A stretch of DNA of 64,000 nt from an uncultured Succinivibrio sp. (GCA_902785325.1 CACZXZ010000002.1:1-64000); one strand, 5' to 3'. Shown: positions 1 to 8,665, counted from the stretch's first letter. Notes: generated from the sequence alone by a model not told the origin. Program-made: numbers and translations.

Positions 1-11
1 AGTCAACTTCC

Positions 12-91
12 TAGATCATAAATAACTAGTTGGTCTTACGCCACCCATTTATGATCTATCCCCGTGTATACTCTACATTATGCATGGGGAT
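12..91. other. Two consecutive inverted repeats at the window edge
   Basis: A perfect 12-bp inverted repeat (12-23 TAGATCATAAAT with 47-58 ATTTATGATCTA, 23-nt loop) is followed by a second, shorter pair (about 59-63 TCCCC with 87-91 GGGGA). RNA from either strand could fold into two adjacent hairpins. They lie just before a tiny ORF at 117. They could be a terminator of a gene outside the window, a structured leader or a mobile-element end; the sequence does not decide. Confidence 0.35.
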
Positions 92-116
92 TTAGGTTTT
101 ATAAGGAAATATTGTA

Positions 117-188
117 ATGCAGCAAAATGAACATAAGACTGAAGGTGGCTTCTATAGTAATTCTGAAGCAATCCTTATAGTGAAATAA
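117..188 (+). CDS. Tiny ORF, 23 aa, uncertain
   Basis: ATG at 117 is preceded by a Shine-Dalgarno-like AAGGAA about ten bases upstream and runs 23 codons to TAA. The product (MQQNEHKTEG then a hydrophobic end AILIVK) resembles nothing I recognise. It may be a small peptide gene, the truncated start of a lost gene, or chance. The rest of 189-366 is AT-rich and non-coding, with an 8+1+8 palindrome at 254-270 (AATCAAATTATTTGATT) of unknown role. Confidence 0.2.
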   Translation: MQQNEHKTEGGFYSNSEAILIVK

Positions 189-366
189 ATTTATTTTGCT
201 GAAAAAATAGGTATTAAATTTTTCCTGCGTTTTTAAAGGATAATAAGTATATTAATCAAATTATTTGATTTACTAAATATAAAAAAAAACGCGAGTTGTA
301 AAGAAAAAAAATTAGTTTTTGTAAGGCAAGTTGCGTTTTGTAACAAGATTTCACAAAGATCTTGAC

Positions 367-396
367 ACAAAAAAAAGGCTCGATTGCTCGAGCCTT
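367..396 (-). terminator. Rho-independent terminator of the first symporter gene
   Basis: Nine-base stem AAGGCTCGA / TCGAGCCTT (375-383 with 388-396) and a 4-nt loop. Read on the minus strand it is followed by an uninterrupted T run (the A run at 367-376). It lies 24 bases past the stop codon of the symporter. Confidence 0.9.
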
Positions 397-419
397 CCAC
401 AAGGTTGTTGTATATGTTT

Positions 420-2081
420 TTATAGAGCCCAGCCTAACTCAACGCTCCAGAAAGCAGAGTAGATTGCAGCCACAATTAAAAGAATTGCATAGCTTGCAAT
501 GGCAAAGCCTTGAGAGGTCTTGAAGGTTGCAGCGGTTGTAACAATTGCCTTCTCGTCATCATCATTCTCATTTGAAGATAGTGATACGAATACGATGATA
601 GCGGTGGTTAAGATCCAGTTATAGAACATTTGATTTAAGAATGGCATGTTCAATGGTAGGAACTTTAATAAGAAAGCAATTACGATTGAGGCTAACACAC
701 CAACGATAGCACCCTTTGAGTTGGTCTTCTTGAAGAATAAACCACATAGGAATACTGATAAGATACCAGGAGAAACCACACCAGTGTACTCTTGGATGAA
801 TTGGAATGCCTGACCTAGAGTTGATAATAGTGGTGCAATAAAGATGGCAATTACAAGTGCAATAATTGCAGTGATACGACCAACAGTTACTAAAACTAAA
901 TCAGATGCCTTCTTATTTACATACTCTTTGTAAATATCCATAGTGAAGATGGTAGCAGTAGAATTTAGCATTGATGCAAGTGAAGATACAATAGCTGCTG
1001 CTAGAGCTGCGAATACCACACCCTTGATACCAACAGGTAATAACTGAGCTACCCAAGGATAAGCCTTATCAGGAGTTTGCTCTGAAGGTAGATTGTTTAA
1101 TACCATTGGACCAAATTGATCTTGTAATGATTGTAATAAAGCAGGATCGTATTGAGTAATGTAGAAAGCAGCGATACCTGGAATTACCACAATTAAAGGA
1201 ATGATTAGCTTTAAGAAACCAGCAAATACTAAGCCTGTTTGAGCATCTTTAACTGATTTTGCTGCAAAGGTACGTTGAATAACGTATTGATTGAATGACC
1301 AGTAGTAAAGATTAGTTACCCATAGACCACCGATTAGAACTGCGATACCTGGTAAGTCTTTGTAGTGAGCATTATCAACAGCTAAAATCATTTCAAAGTG
1401 ATCAGGTACTTTGTCAAGTAGAGTACCTAAACCTGCGAAGGCACCTTCACCACCACTGATCCAGTTTAAAGCTACGTAAGAGGTTGCAAAGCCACCGAAT
1501 ACTAACACTGCAACTTGAATAACGTCAGTCCATACTACAGCAGATAGACCACCGTATACAGAGTAGAGTAAGGCAAAAGCAGCTAGACCTAAAATTGAGT
1601 ACATCATAGGAATGCCTAAGATGGTTTCTAGTGCTAGGCCACCTAAGTATAGAACTGAAGTTAAGTTTACAAAGATATATAAACAAATCCAGAAAACAGC
1701 AAGGATGGTCTTTAAGGTTTTGTTAAAGCGCTTTTCCACAAACTCAGGAATAGTGTAAATACCTTTTTCAAGGAAGATAGGAATAAAGTACTTGCCAACT
1801 AAGATTAAGGTTACAGCTGCCATGATTTCGTAAGCTGCGATACCCATACCGATAGCAAAGCCAGAGCCTGACATACCGATAAATTGCTCAGCTGAGATAT
1901 TAGCTGCAATCAAGGAGGCACCAACTGCCCACCAAGGAATTGACTTACCTGCTAAGAAATAACCTTCAGCACTCTTGTGGTTCTTTCTTGAAACACCAAG
2001 TGCAATTGCTAAGATCACAATGGCATAAATACCAAAGATTACATAATCAATGGTAGCTAAGCCTGAGGATACATTTTCCAT
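420..2081 (-). CDS. Na+/sugar symporter, vSGLT type (SSS family), copy 1
   Basis: Inner-membrane sodium:solute symporter of 553 aa, close to the length of Vibrio vSGLT, the Na+/galactose symporter it strongly resembles along its whole length. The TM2-3 stretch holds the motif ISAEQFIGMSGSG with Gln66, and Tyr84-Glu85 follow; these match vSGLT Gln69 and Tyr87-Glu88, which contact sugar. The NLYYW..NQY..QRT segment of the sugar/Na+ site is also present. About 14 membrane helices are expected. The ATG start has an AAGGA ribosome site. A paralogue of equal length lies immediately upstream at 2490-4151, each with its own terminator and promoter region, so they are separate units. Operator-like LacI-family palindromes upstream suggest sugar-responsive repression. 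The substrate (galactose or glucose) is inferred from family resemblance. Confidence 0.93.
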   Translation of the reverse strand: MENVSSGLATIDYVIFGIYAIVILAIALGVSRKNHKSAEGYFLAGKSIPWWAVGASLIAANISAEQFIGMSGSGFAIGMGIAAYEIMAAVTLILVGKYFIPIFLEKGIYTIPEFVEKRFNKTLKTILAVFWICLYIFVNLTSVLYLGGLALETILGIPMMYSILGLAAFALLYSVYGGLSAVVWTDVIQVAVLVFGGFATSYVALNWISGGEGAFAGLGTLLDKVPDHFEMILAVDNAHYKDLPGIAVLIGGLWVTNLYYWSFNQYVIQRTFAAKSVKDAQTGLVFAGFLKLIIPLIVVIPGIAAFYITQYDPALLQSLQDQFGPMVLNNLPSEQTPDKAYPWVAQLLPVGIKGVVFAALAAAIVSSLASMLNSTATIFTMDIYKEYVNKKASDLVLVTVGRITAIIALVIAIFIAPLLSTLGQAFQFIQEYTGVVSPGILSVFLCGLFFKKTNSKGAIVGVLASIVIAFLLKFLPLNMPFLNQMFYNWILTTAIIVFVSLSSNENDDDEKAIVTTAATFKTSQGFAIASYAILLIVAAIYSAFWSVELGWAL

Positions 2082-2123
2082 TGTTTTTGTTCCTTATATC
2101 TGTAAATAATAAAATCGTAAAAC

Positions 2124-2135
2124 GATAACGTTTAC
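2124..2135. promoter_or_regulatory. LacI/GalR-type operator-like site 1
   Basis: GATAACGTTTAC, centred on CG, fits the LacI-family pattern (half-site GTAAACG read on the minus strand). It sits inside a longer inverted arrangement with CGTAAA / TTTACG arms at 2116-2136. It lies about 43 bases upstream of the symporter start, where a bound repressor would block transcription or the promoter. Confidence 0.5.
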
Positions 2136-2212
2136 GGAATATTTTATTAAACTGATAAAATATTGCAAGTCTTGATATATAAGGAAAATGTAAGATTATT
2201 CTAAATAAATAC

Positions 2213-2224
2213 GAAAACGATTTA
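2213..2224. promoter_or_regulatory. LacI/GalR-type operator-like site 2
   Basis: GAAAACGATTTA fits the AA-N-CG-N-TT core of LacI-family operators. The left half (GAAAACG) is better than the right. It is supported mainly by its neighbours at 2124 and 2336. Confidence 0.4.
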
Positions 2225-2335
2225 TGTAAAAATTTTGTAAGGGTTTGAAAAGTGTTTTATTAAATAAATCAAATAGATAATTTGATAATCAAAAAACTAT
2301 TAAGGTCTTTAATGATGTTGTCTTTTAAGAAAAAC

Positions 2336-2347
2336 GAAACCGTTTGC
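2336..2347. promoter_or_regulatory. LacI/GalR-type operator-like site 3
   Basis: GAAACCGTTTGC is a nearly symmetric site with the AA-N-CG-N-TT core and resembles PurR/GalR-class operators. It lies about 255 bases upstream of the symporter start codon, a possible distal operator for DNA looping. Confidence 0.45.
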
Positions 2348-2442
2348 ATTATATCTAATATATTGATTTATAAGTAAATAATAATTTTTTGAATTTTATT
2401 TGATTTTGTGACAGGGTAGGAAGTTTTGAAAGTGTGGGAAAT

Positions 2443-2470
2443 AAAAAAGTCTAGCCGAGGCTAGACTTTT
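2443..2470 (-). terminator. Rho-independent terminator of the second symporter gene
   Basis: Stem AAAAGTCTAGCC / GGCTAGACTTTT (2445-2456 with 2459-2470). The A run at 2443-2448 gives a T tract on the minus strand. It lies 20 bases past the stop of the 2490-4151 gene. Confidence 0.88.
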
Positions 2471-2489
2471 ATAATCACTTAATTAACTC

Positions 2490-4151
2490 TTAGAAAGCAA
2501 AGCCTAAGCTTGGATTCCAGAATGCAGCGTAGATAGCTGCTACAATCAATAGAATTGCATATGATGCGATAGCAAAACCACCTGAGGTTTTGAAGGTCTT
2601 TGCGGAAGTTGCAATAGCCTTATCATCGTCGTCAGCTTCGTTAGTTGATAGAGAAACGAATACGATAACAGCGATGGTTAGAATGCAGGTGTACATCATC
2701 TGATCCATGAAAGGCATACCGATTGGTAAGAACTTCAATAGTAGAGCAATTACGATTGATGATAGAACACCAACTACTGCACCAGTTGAGTTTGCCTTCT
2801 TGTAGAATAGACCGCATAAGAATACAGCTAAGATACCAGGTGAAACCACACCAGTGTACTCTTGGATGTACTGGAAGGCCTGACCTAAGGTGCTTAACAT
2901 AGGAGCAATGAAGATTGCGATCACTAAAGCAACTACAGCAGTGATACGACCTACAGTAACTAAAGCGATATCTGAAGCATTCTTTGCAATGTACTCTTTG
3001 TAGATATCCATGGTGAAGATAGTAGCAGTTGAGTTAAGCATTGAAGCTAGAGATGAAACAATAGCTGCTGCTAGTGCTGCGAATACTAAGCCTTTAACAC
3101 CAACAGGTAATAACTGAGCAACCCAAGGATATGCTTTATCAGTTTGGCTCATTGTTGGAACGTTAGTAGCAATGATGTCACCATATACACCCTTTAATTG
3201 ATCTAATAGAGCAGGGTTGTAAGCAGTGATGTAGTATGCTGCGATACCAGGAATAACAACTAAGATTGGGGTAATGCACTTTAAGAAAGCTGCAAAAGCT
3301 AAACCCTTTTGAGCCTCGTCAATTGACTTAGCAGCAAAGGTACGTTGAATGATGTACTGGTTGAAGCCCCAATAGTAAAGGTTAGCAACCCACATACCAC
3401 CGATTAGCACTGCAATACCAGGTAGATTTGAGTATTGTGAATTGTCCTTATCTAAGATCATGGTGAAGTGATCTGGTACGTTGTCAATTAAAGTGCCTAA
3501 GCCTGATAATGCACCAGCCTCGCCACCGATTAAATCTAAAGCTAGATATGAAGTAGCAAAACCACCGATTACAAGGATAGCAACTTGAACTACGTCAGTC
3601 CAAACCACAGCTGATAGACCACCGTAAACAGAGTAGATTAGAGCAAAAGCTGCTAAACCTAAAATGGTGTACATCATAGGAATACCTAAGATGGTCTCTA
3701 AAGCTAGACCGCCTAAGTATAGAACTGATGATAAGTTTACGAAGATATATAAGCAGATCCAGAATACAGCAAGAATGGTCTTTAATGTCTTATTAAAGCG
3801 CTTCTCAACGAACTCAGGAATGGTGTAAATACCCTTTTCGATAAAGATAGGTAAGAAATACTTACCAACTAAGATTAAGGTTACTGCTGCCATGAACTCA
3901 TAAGCTGCGATACCAAAACCGATAGCGTAGCCTGAACCTGACATACCGATAAACTGTTCTGCTGAGATGTTAGCTGCAATTAAAGATGCACCTACAGCCC
4001 ACCAAGGAATAGATTTACCGGCTAAGAAATAACCTTCAGCGCTCTTGGTGTTTTTACGTGAGGAGTAAAGACCAATTGCGACAATAACAACAGCGTAAAT
4101 ACCAAAGATTACATAATCAATGGCAGATAAGCCTGCTACAACATTTTCCAT
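2490..4151 (-). CDS. Na+/sugar symporter, vSGLT type (SSS family), copy 2
   Basis: Paralogue of the 420-2081 gene with exactly the same length (553 aa) and high identity. It carries the same sugar/sodium-site residues (Asn61, Gln66, Tyr84-Glu85 and the NLYYWGFNQY segment). The central loop and the segment near residues 205-245 and 310-345 differ most, so the two carriers may differ in affinity or substrate. It has an AAGG ribosome site, its own terminator at 2443-2470, and a LacI-type operator-like palindrome upstream at 4433-4446. It probably arose by tandem duplication that included the promoter, as the shared 17-mer suggests. Like vSGLT it should couple sodium entry to uptake of galactose or glucose; the exact sugar is inference. 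Confidence 0.93.
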   Translation of the reverse strand: MENVVAGLSAIDYVIFGIYAVVIVAIGLYSSRKNTKSAEGYFLAGKSIPWWAVGASLIAANISAEQFIGMSGSGYAIGFGIAAYEFMAAVTLILVGKYFLPIFIEKGIYTIPEFVEKRFNKTLKTILAVFWICLYIFVNLSSVLYLGGLALETILGIPMMYTILGLAAFALIYSVYGGLSAVVWTDVVQVAILVIGGFATSYLALDLIGGEAGALSGLGTLIDNVPDHFTMILDKDNSQYSNLPGIAVLIGGMWVANLYYWGFNQYIIQRTFAAKSIDEAQKGLAFAAFLKCITPILVVIPGIAAYYITAYNPALLDQLKGVYGDIIATNVPTMSQTDKAYPWVAQLLPVGVKGLVFAALAAAIVSSLASMLNSTATIFTMDIYKEYIAKNASDIALVTVGRITAVVALVIAIFIAPMLSTLGQAFQYIQEYTGVVSPGILAVFLCGLFYKKANSTGAVVGVLSSIVIALLLKFLPIGMPFMDQMMYTCILTIAVIVFVSLSTNEADDDDKAIATSAKTFKTSGGFAIASYAILLIVAAIYAAFWNPSLGFAF

Positions 4152-4684
4152 ATTAACAACCTTGTGTTTGAATTTAAAAGTTATCTAGGCATTGATAGAC
4201 CTAGAATCAACGATGTGATTATACAAAAATAATATTTTGAGATCATTTCATTAACTTTTAGAAAAGGTTAAAGAAAATTAAGTGAATTTAAAACAAAATT
4301 AAGTTTTGTAAAAATATAGATTAAAATAGTAAAAATATATTATAAATCAAATAGATAAACTTGCATTGATGGGTATTATTTATTCTTACTTTTTATGAAA
4401 ATTTGAAAAATATCAAATAAAAATTGGTGTATTGTAAACGATTACATTAAAATAACTTATTGATTTATAACAAAATAAAATTAGATAAATTTTGTTTAAT
4501 TTGTGAAGCTATACACAAATTTATTGCAGTGTAGAGAAAGTTTTAAGTTTTTTAAACGCTTTAAAACAGTTAAGAGGATCATAACTTAGAGTATTCATAC
4601 TCAAAATCAAATAATTACTATGGAATTTAAGTTTCTTTTTGCATACACTTGCAATAGATAAGCAAGTAAAAGGTAGAGTGAAAA
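4152..4684. promoter_or_regulatory. Divergent non-coding region upstream of symporter copy 2
   Basis: 533 AT-rich bases without a credible ORF. It carries the 17-base element shared with copy 1 (4342-4358) and the LacI-type site at 4433-4446. It separates the minus-strand symporter from the plus-strand HNH-family gene and must hold promoters for both. I see no RNA gene. Confidence 0.5.
4433..4446. promoter_or_regulatory. LacI/GalR-type operator-like palindrome
   Basis: TGTAAACGATTACA has TGTAA / TTACA arms around a central CG and matches the LacI/GalR operator pattern TGTAA-N-CG-N-TTACA. It is the best of the four such sites near the two symporters. No LacI-family regulator is encoded in this window. 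Confidence 0.6.
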
Positions 4685-5689
4685 ATGATGGATCCACAAA
4701 TTTTGATATTCAAGGTTTCCTACCATTGGTACCAGGTGATTAAATCTAATTTTATATCAAGTGGTTCAAGTATCACTAATTGCTGGTATACCAAAGAAGA
4801 TGAGTCGTCTTTAAGTCAAGATGACTTTTTACCACCATCTTCTACCTTAAGTTTGTTCTTAGTCGAAGATGGCGACAAACAATATATAGTAGGTGGAGGA
4901 TTCTTCTTAAAGAAGGTAAGTTTAGAACTTACTAATTGCTGGTATAACTTTGGTGTACGCTCAGGCTACATTGCTTACCAAGCCTTCTTAAAAAGAGCTA
5001 AAGAATGTGGTGCCGATGAAAATTCTATGCTCAATTGCTACCTATGTAACGGTACTTTTATTTTTATTAAGAACAACCTCATTCATATTCCAAAAGAATT
5101 TCACTTAGACTTTGAGCATAAATCTCGTTACTTATTAAGTGTAGAGGAGCCTCTAGGCTTATACCTTCAAAAGATAGCTCTAGAAAGACGTTTACCTCAA
5201 ATTGAACCTGGTTGCTATGACAGCACATGGCCTGGCATCTACAACAAGGCATCAGTACACAATAATGCACAAGATGAAGCCAAATTTAAAGCTAGAATGT
5301 TTGATATTTATGATTATCGTTGTGCTATTACAGGTTGTACTTTTTTAGCTACTTTATCAGTTGCTACCATCAAAAACTTCTTTGATGACAGATATTTCCA
5401 GCCAAATAATGCACTGTTGTTAAGATGTGATTTGCAACGATTGTTTAATCTTGGTTTTATCACTTGCTATTACGATGGTGAGGATACTATTAGAGTTCGA
5501 GCATCAAAGAGGCTTTTACTTAATAAAGATAGTACTTATGACAATCTTGATGGACAAAAGATCTTTGTACCAAAAGATCCTGCCTTAAGACCTAACAAGG
5601 AATACCTTGAGTGGCACAATGATATTTGCTTTGAAAATTGGCTTAAATATGGTGAGTTTAGCTTAATTGATAAGATCCCTCACGATTAG
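4685..5689 (+). CDS. HNH-endonuclease family protein with degenerate active site
   Basis: 334 aa. The N-terminal part (LPPSSTLSLFLVEDGDKQYIVGGG and the FG.RSG segment, residues 50-110) matches the putative restriction endonuclease family COG3440. The C-terminal part (residues 200-275) matches its HNH_2 domain: YRCAITGC, then NNALLLR.DL.RLF. In the family the first catalytic histidine lies in an AAHI motif; here it reads VATI (Thr228). The last histidine of DLHRLFD is Gln251. Only Asn242 remains. The protein is therefore probably not a nuclease and may now bind DNA or RNA, or be decaying slowly, although the frame is intact. The Rossmann-fold gene starts 11 bases downstream, so the two are likely cotranscribed. 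Confidence 0.75.
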   Translation: MMDPQILIFKVSYHWYQVIKSNFISSGSSITNCWYTKEDESSLSQDDFLPPSSTLSLFLVEDGDKQYIVGGGFFLKKVSLELTNCWYNFGVRSGYIAYQAFLKRAKECGADENSMLNCYLCNGTFIFIKNNLIHIPKEFHLDFEHKSRYLLSVEEPLGLYLQKIALERRLPQIEPGCYDSTWPGIYNKASVHNNAQDEAKFKARMFDIYDYRCAITGCTFLATLSVATIKNFFDDRYFQPNNALLLRCDLQRLFNLGFITCYYDGEDTIRVRASKRLLLNKDSTYDNLDGQKIFVPKDPALRPNKEYLEWHNDICFENWLKYGEFSLIDKIPHD

Positions 5690-5700
5690 GAGCTTGTTTT

Positions 5701-6345
5701 ATGAAGATTGCTGTTATCGGTGCTGATACTGAGCTTGGTAAAAGAATTGTTTTAAAGGCTGAAGAATATGGCATCAGCGTGGTTTGCTGTGTGGAGAACT
5801 TCGGATCGTTAGTGGGAAGTGGAAAGTTAATCATTAAACCTTATGACACCATTACCTATAAAGATCTTGAAGATTGCCACTATGTAGTAGATGCTAAATC
5901 CTTCCTTGAGATCCGCAAATTTTCTACTGATTTATTGCCTGTTTGGCATTTATTAGAAATTTTAAAAGACAGCAAGATTAAATTATTAGAAATTGGCTCT
6001 TGCGCCTTTTTATATACCGATAAGACTAGAAACAAATTTGTGGGTAATGAGGATGATTACACTTTAGATGATGAGCAAAGTGTAACTGATAGATTATCCA
6101 TAAGTGCTTTTAGGCGCTTAAGTTTGTGTAAGGATGTAAAGTGGTCTGTGCTTTGTCCTCCACTATTATTAGACAAACATGGCTATGGTACAGGTGTATT
6201 AGAATTTTCAGATGACGTGTTATCTGTAGGTTTAGGTGGAGATAGTTATATAAGCTTAGTAGATCTTGCTAAAGCTGTTGTTGAACTTTTAAAGCTAGTT
6301 CCTAAAGATTATCACTGTGTCTGCGTCAGAAGTATTAAAAAATAA
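5701..6345 (+). CDS. NAD(P)-binding Rossmann-fold (SDR/NAD(P)H-binding) protein
   Basis: 214 aa, cytoplasmic. It starts MKIAVIGADTELGKRIVLKA, a beta-alpha-beta nucleotide-binding start with a GAxxxLG-type glycine pattern, as in the NAD(P)H-binding/atypical SDR family (YwnB/YhfK-like). The downstream LEIGSCAFLY and VLCPPLLLD segments fit the same fold. A TAGGAG ribosome site precedes the ATG. It is 11 bases after the HNH-family gene and ends in a shared bidirectional terminator. The substrate is unknown. Confidence 0.65.
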   Translation: MKIAVIGADTELGKRIVLKAEEYGISVVCCVENFGSLVGSGKLIIKPYDTITYKDLEDCHYVVDAKSFLEIRKFSTDLLPVWHLLEILKDSKIKLLEIGSCAFLYTDKTRNKFVGNEDDYTLDDEQSVTDRLSISAFRRLSLCKDVKWSVLCPPLLLDKHGYGTGVLEFSDDVLSVGLGGDSYISLVDLAKAVVELLKLVPKDYHCVCVRSIKK

Positions 6346-6367
6346 GGTACCATGTGGTACCTTATTT
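6340..6367. terminator. Bidirectional rho-independent terminator
   Basis: Thirteen-base perfect stem AAATAAGGTACCA / TGGTACCTTATTT with a 2-nt loop. The A/T-rich outer ends give T tracts on both strands. It serves the plus-strand 5701-6345 gene (whose stop codon it overlaps) and the minus-strand symporter ending at 6385. Confidence 0.88.
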
Positions 6368-6384
6368 TAAGAAATTAACTTTTC

Positions 6385-7689
6385 TTATTCTGTTACTGTG
6401 TCTGTTGCAGTCTCTTCAGGTAATTTACCTTTAACTTCCTTATTTACAATATTAGCCACGCAAGAATCTGACCAAACATTTAAGCAAGTTTCAATCATAT
6501 CAATTACTGCATATACAGGTAGGATGATACCCATCAAAGCTACCGGAATATTCATGGATGACACTAATGATAGAGTTAAGAAGTAGCAACCCATTGGTAC
6601 GCCTGCGTTACCTACTGCTGCAAAGGTAGCAATAAAGATCCAAGCGATAAAGGTACCAACACCTAATTCAATACCTGCATTTTGAAGTAAGAATAAAGAG
6701 GTAATTAGAATAAAGGCTGCGCAACCATTCATGTTAATGGTGGTGCAAATAGGTAGTACAAATCTTGAAACTCTCTTATCAACCTTTAAGTTATCTTCAG
6801 CTGAAGCAATTGTAACTGGAAGAGTACCTGCTGAGGACTTTGAGAATAGTGCAACAGCTAAAGCTGGTAACATACCACGTGCAATCTTAATTGGGTTTAA
6901 ACCACGAATTAACAGAATTAGTGGTAACACAATGAACATTTGAAGTAAGTTAGAGCCGATTACAGCACCAAAGTAACTTGCAATACCACCGATGATGATA
7001 CCTGCTTCTAACTGAGCTACTAATTGAGCTGTAAAAGCTACGATACCTAAAGGTAAAATCTTAATTAACCAGTGAATTAAGATAAATAGCAACTCTTGGA
7101 AGCCTAATAAGAAGTGAACTAAAGCACTCTTTGATTTTGAATCAGGCATGGTAGCAATGCCTAAACCAAAAGCAGCAGCTACTAAAAGAATAGATAATAC
7201 GTTACCAGCTACAAATGGCTGTAATAGATTGTTTGGCACAATGCTGATGATGTGTTGTAAGTATGATAAAGACTCATATTGACTTACAGCACTAGCACCG
7301 TCTGAGGCTAACTCTTGAGGTACATTAGCAGGAGCAATAGTTGCAAAAACAATGGCACCAATAGTTGCTGCTAAGATAGTAGTTAGCAAGGTGTAAAAAA
7401 TAGTGTAACCAAAGATGGTGCCACCTTTTGAGCCTTTAGATAGCTTTGATAAAGTAGTGATTAAACTAATTGCAATTACAGGAACTGCGATAAAGCTAAA
7501 TAAACGGGTAAAGATGGTAGCTACAAAATCAAAGATCTCTTTTAAGCTATCATTAGCTATATAACCTAATAAAGCACCAATAATCAAAGCACCAACGTAT
7601 AAAATAGCGGTAATGATACGGCTTTTTTTGCTAATTTGAGCGTAAGCTGTGTTGGTAGCCTGATTGATACGATCAGTGTTCTCAATCAT
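6385..7689 (-). CDS. Dicarboxylate/amino acid:cation symporter (DAACS family)
   Basis: 434 aa inner-membrane carrier. It shows the re-entrant hairpin serine motif (FSKSSAGTLPVT) and the TM7 NMNG motif (usually NMDGT) of the glutamate/aspartate/serine/cystine DAACS family, plus the broadly conserved C-terminal D.IET..NV.SDS segment. The ATG has an AAGGA ribosome site. It lies 43 bases downstream of cysK on the same strand with no terminator between, so cotranscription is likely and hints at a serine, cystine or related substrate; this is inference. NMDG changed to NMNG may alter cation or substrate preference. Confidence 0.85.
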   Translation of the reverse strand: MIENTDRINQATNTAYAQISKKSRIITAILYVGALIIGALLGYIANDSLKEIFDFVATIFTRLFSFIAVPVIAISLITTLSKLSKGSKGGTIFGYTIFYTLLTTILAATIGAIVFATIAPANVPQELASDGASAVSQYESLSYLQHIISIVPNNLLQPFVAGNVLSILLVAAAFGLGIATMPDSKSKSALVHFLLGFQELLFILIHWLIKILPLGIVAFTAQLVAQLEAGIIIGGIASYFGAVIGSNLLQMFIVLPLILLIRGLNPIKIARGMLPALAVALFSKSSAGTLPVTIASAEDNLKVDKRVSRFVLPICTTINMNGCAAFILITSLFLLQNAGIELGVGTFIAWIFIATFAAVGNAGVPMGCYFLTLSLVSSMNIPVALMGIILPVYAVIDMIETCLNVWSDSCVANIVNKEVKGKLPEETATDTVTE

Positions 7690-7732
7690 ATAATTTCCTT
7701 AGAATAATAAACAATCAAACAAAAATCTTTAA

Positions 7733-8665
7733 CTAATCTTGATGATATAAAGCTGTAGATAAGTATCTATCACCGCTATCAGGAAGAATTACCACGATAG
7801 TCTTGCCTTCATTTTCCGAACGTTTTGCAAGAGTAATAGCTGCACTTAGTGCTGCACCAGAGGAGATACCTGTAAATAAGCCTTCTGTTACTGCAAGCTT
7901 TCTACCATATTCAAAAGCATCTTCATCTTTAACGCCAATTACCTCATCGATTACGGTTCTATCTAAAACCTTAGGAATAAAGCCTGCTGAGATACCTTGA
8001 ATCTTGTGAGGACCTGGTTGACCACCTTGAAGTACAGGGGAGGATGCAGCTTCAACAGCAACCACCTTAATGTTATTGTTTTTTAACTTTAGGTAGTTAC
8101 CAGTACCAGTTACAGTACCACCAGAGCCTACAGCTGAAACAAAGATATCCACTTTACCTTCAGTATCCTTCCAAATCTCAGGGCCTGTGGTCTCAAAGTG
8201 AGCTTTTGCATTAGCTTGGTTTTCAAATTGCTGAGGAATAAAGGTATTGGCATTTTCGGAGGCAATCTCTAAAGCCTTTTCAATAGCGCCTTTCATGCCC
8301 TTTGAACCTTCAGTTAAAATTAGGTTAGCGCCATAGGCTTTTAAGATATTACGTCTTTCAACAGACATTGTCTCAGGTAATACTAAAGTTACCTTTAAAC
8401 CTAAAGCAGCGCCAATTAAAGCTAAACCAATACCAGTATTACCTGAGGTTGGCTCAATAATTTGAGTATCTTTATTGATTTTGCCAGAAGCTAGAGCATC
8501 TTTAATCATGTATAAAGCAGCTCTGTCTTTTACAGATCCTGATGGATTTTGAGCTTCAAATTTAGCTAAGATCTTTGCTTTTAAACCATAGAGCTCTTCA
8601 ATTTTAGTAAGCTCAATTAAAGGGGTGTTGCCAATTAAATCTGCAACGGATTTGTATAGTGCCAT
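7733..8665 (-). CDS. cysK: Cysteine synthase A (O-acetylserine sulfhydrylase)
   Basis: 310 aa PLP enzyme that makes cysteine from O-acetylserine and sulfide. The PLP lysine is in NPSGSVKDRAA (Lys46). The PTSGNTGIGLA substrate loop follows, then the GSGGTVTGTG phosphate-binding loop and the C-terminal PDSGDRYL motif typical of CysK. Length matches the family. GGAG precedes the ATG at good spacing. It is first in a likely two-gene unit with the DAACS symporter. An inverted repeat TGCAC-N7-GTGCA lies at 8754-8770, about 90 bases upstream, a possible regulator site. Confidence 0.95.
   Translation of the reverse strand: MALYKSVADLIGNTPLIELTKIEELYGLKAKILAKFEAQNPSGSVKDRAALYMIKDALASGKINKDTQIIEPTSGNTGIGLALIGAALGLKVTLVLPETMSVERRNILKAYGANLILTEGSKGMKGAIEKALEIASENANTFIPQQFENQANAKAHFETTGPEIWKDTEGKVDIFVSAVGSGGTVTGTGNYLKLKNNNIKVVAVEAASSPVLQGGQPGPHKIQGISAGFIPKVLDRTVIDEVIGVKDEDAFEYGRKLAVTEGLFTGISSGAALSAAITLAKRSENEGKTIVVILPDSGDRYLSTALYHQD

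Larger units (their letters stand above)
2082..2442. promoter_or_regulatory. Promoter region of symporter copy 1
   Basis: AT-rich non-coding region upstream of the minus-strand symporter. It holds three LacI-type operator-like sites (listed separately). It also has a 17-base element, ATAAATCAAATAGATAA at 2264-2280, that recurs exactly at 4342-4358 upstream of the paralogue, at nearly the same distance from its start codon. No gene is visible here. Confidence 0.6.

Noticed and set aside
254..270. AATCAAATTATTTGATT as an FNR box
   Set aside because: The arms have the reverse polarity of the FNR consensus TTGAT-N4-ATCAA, and no gene start lies at a suitable distance.
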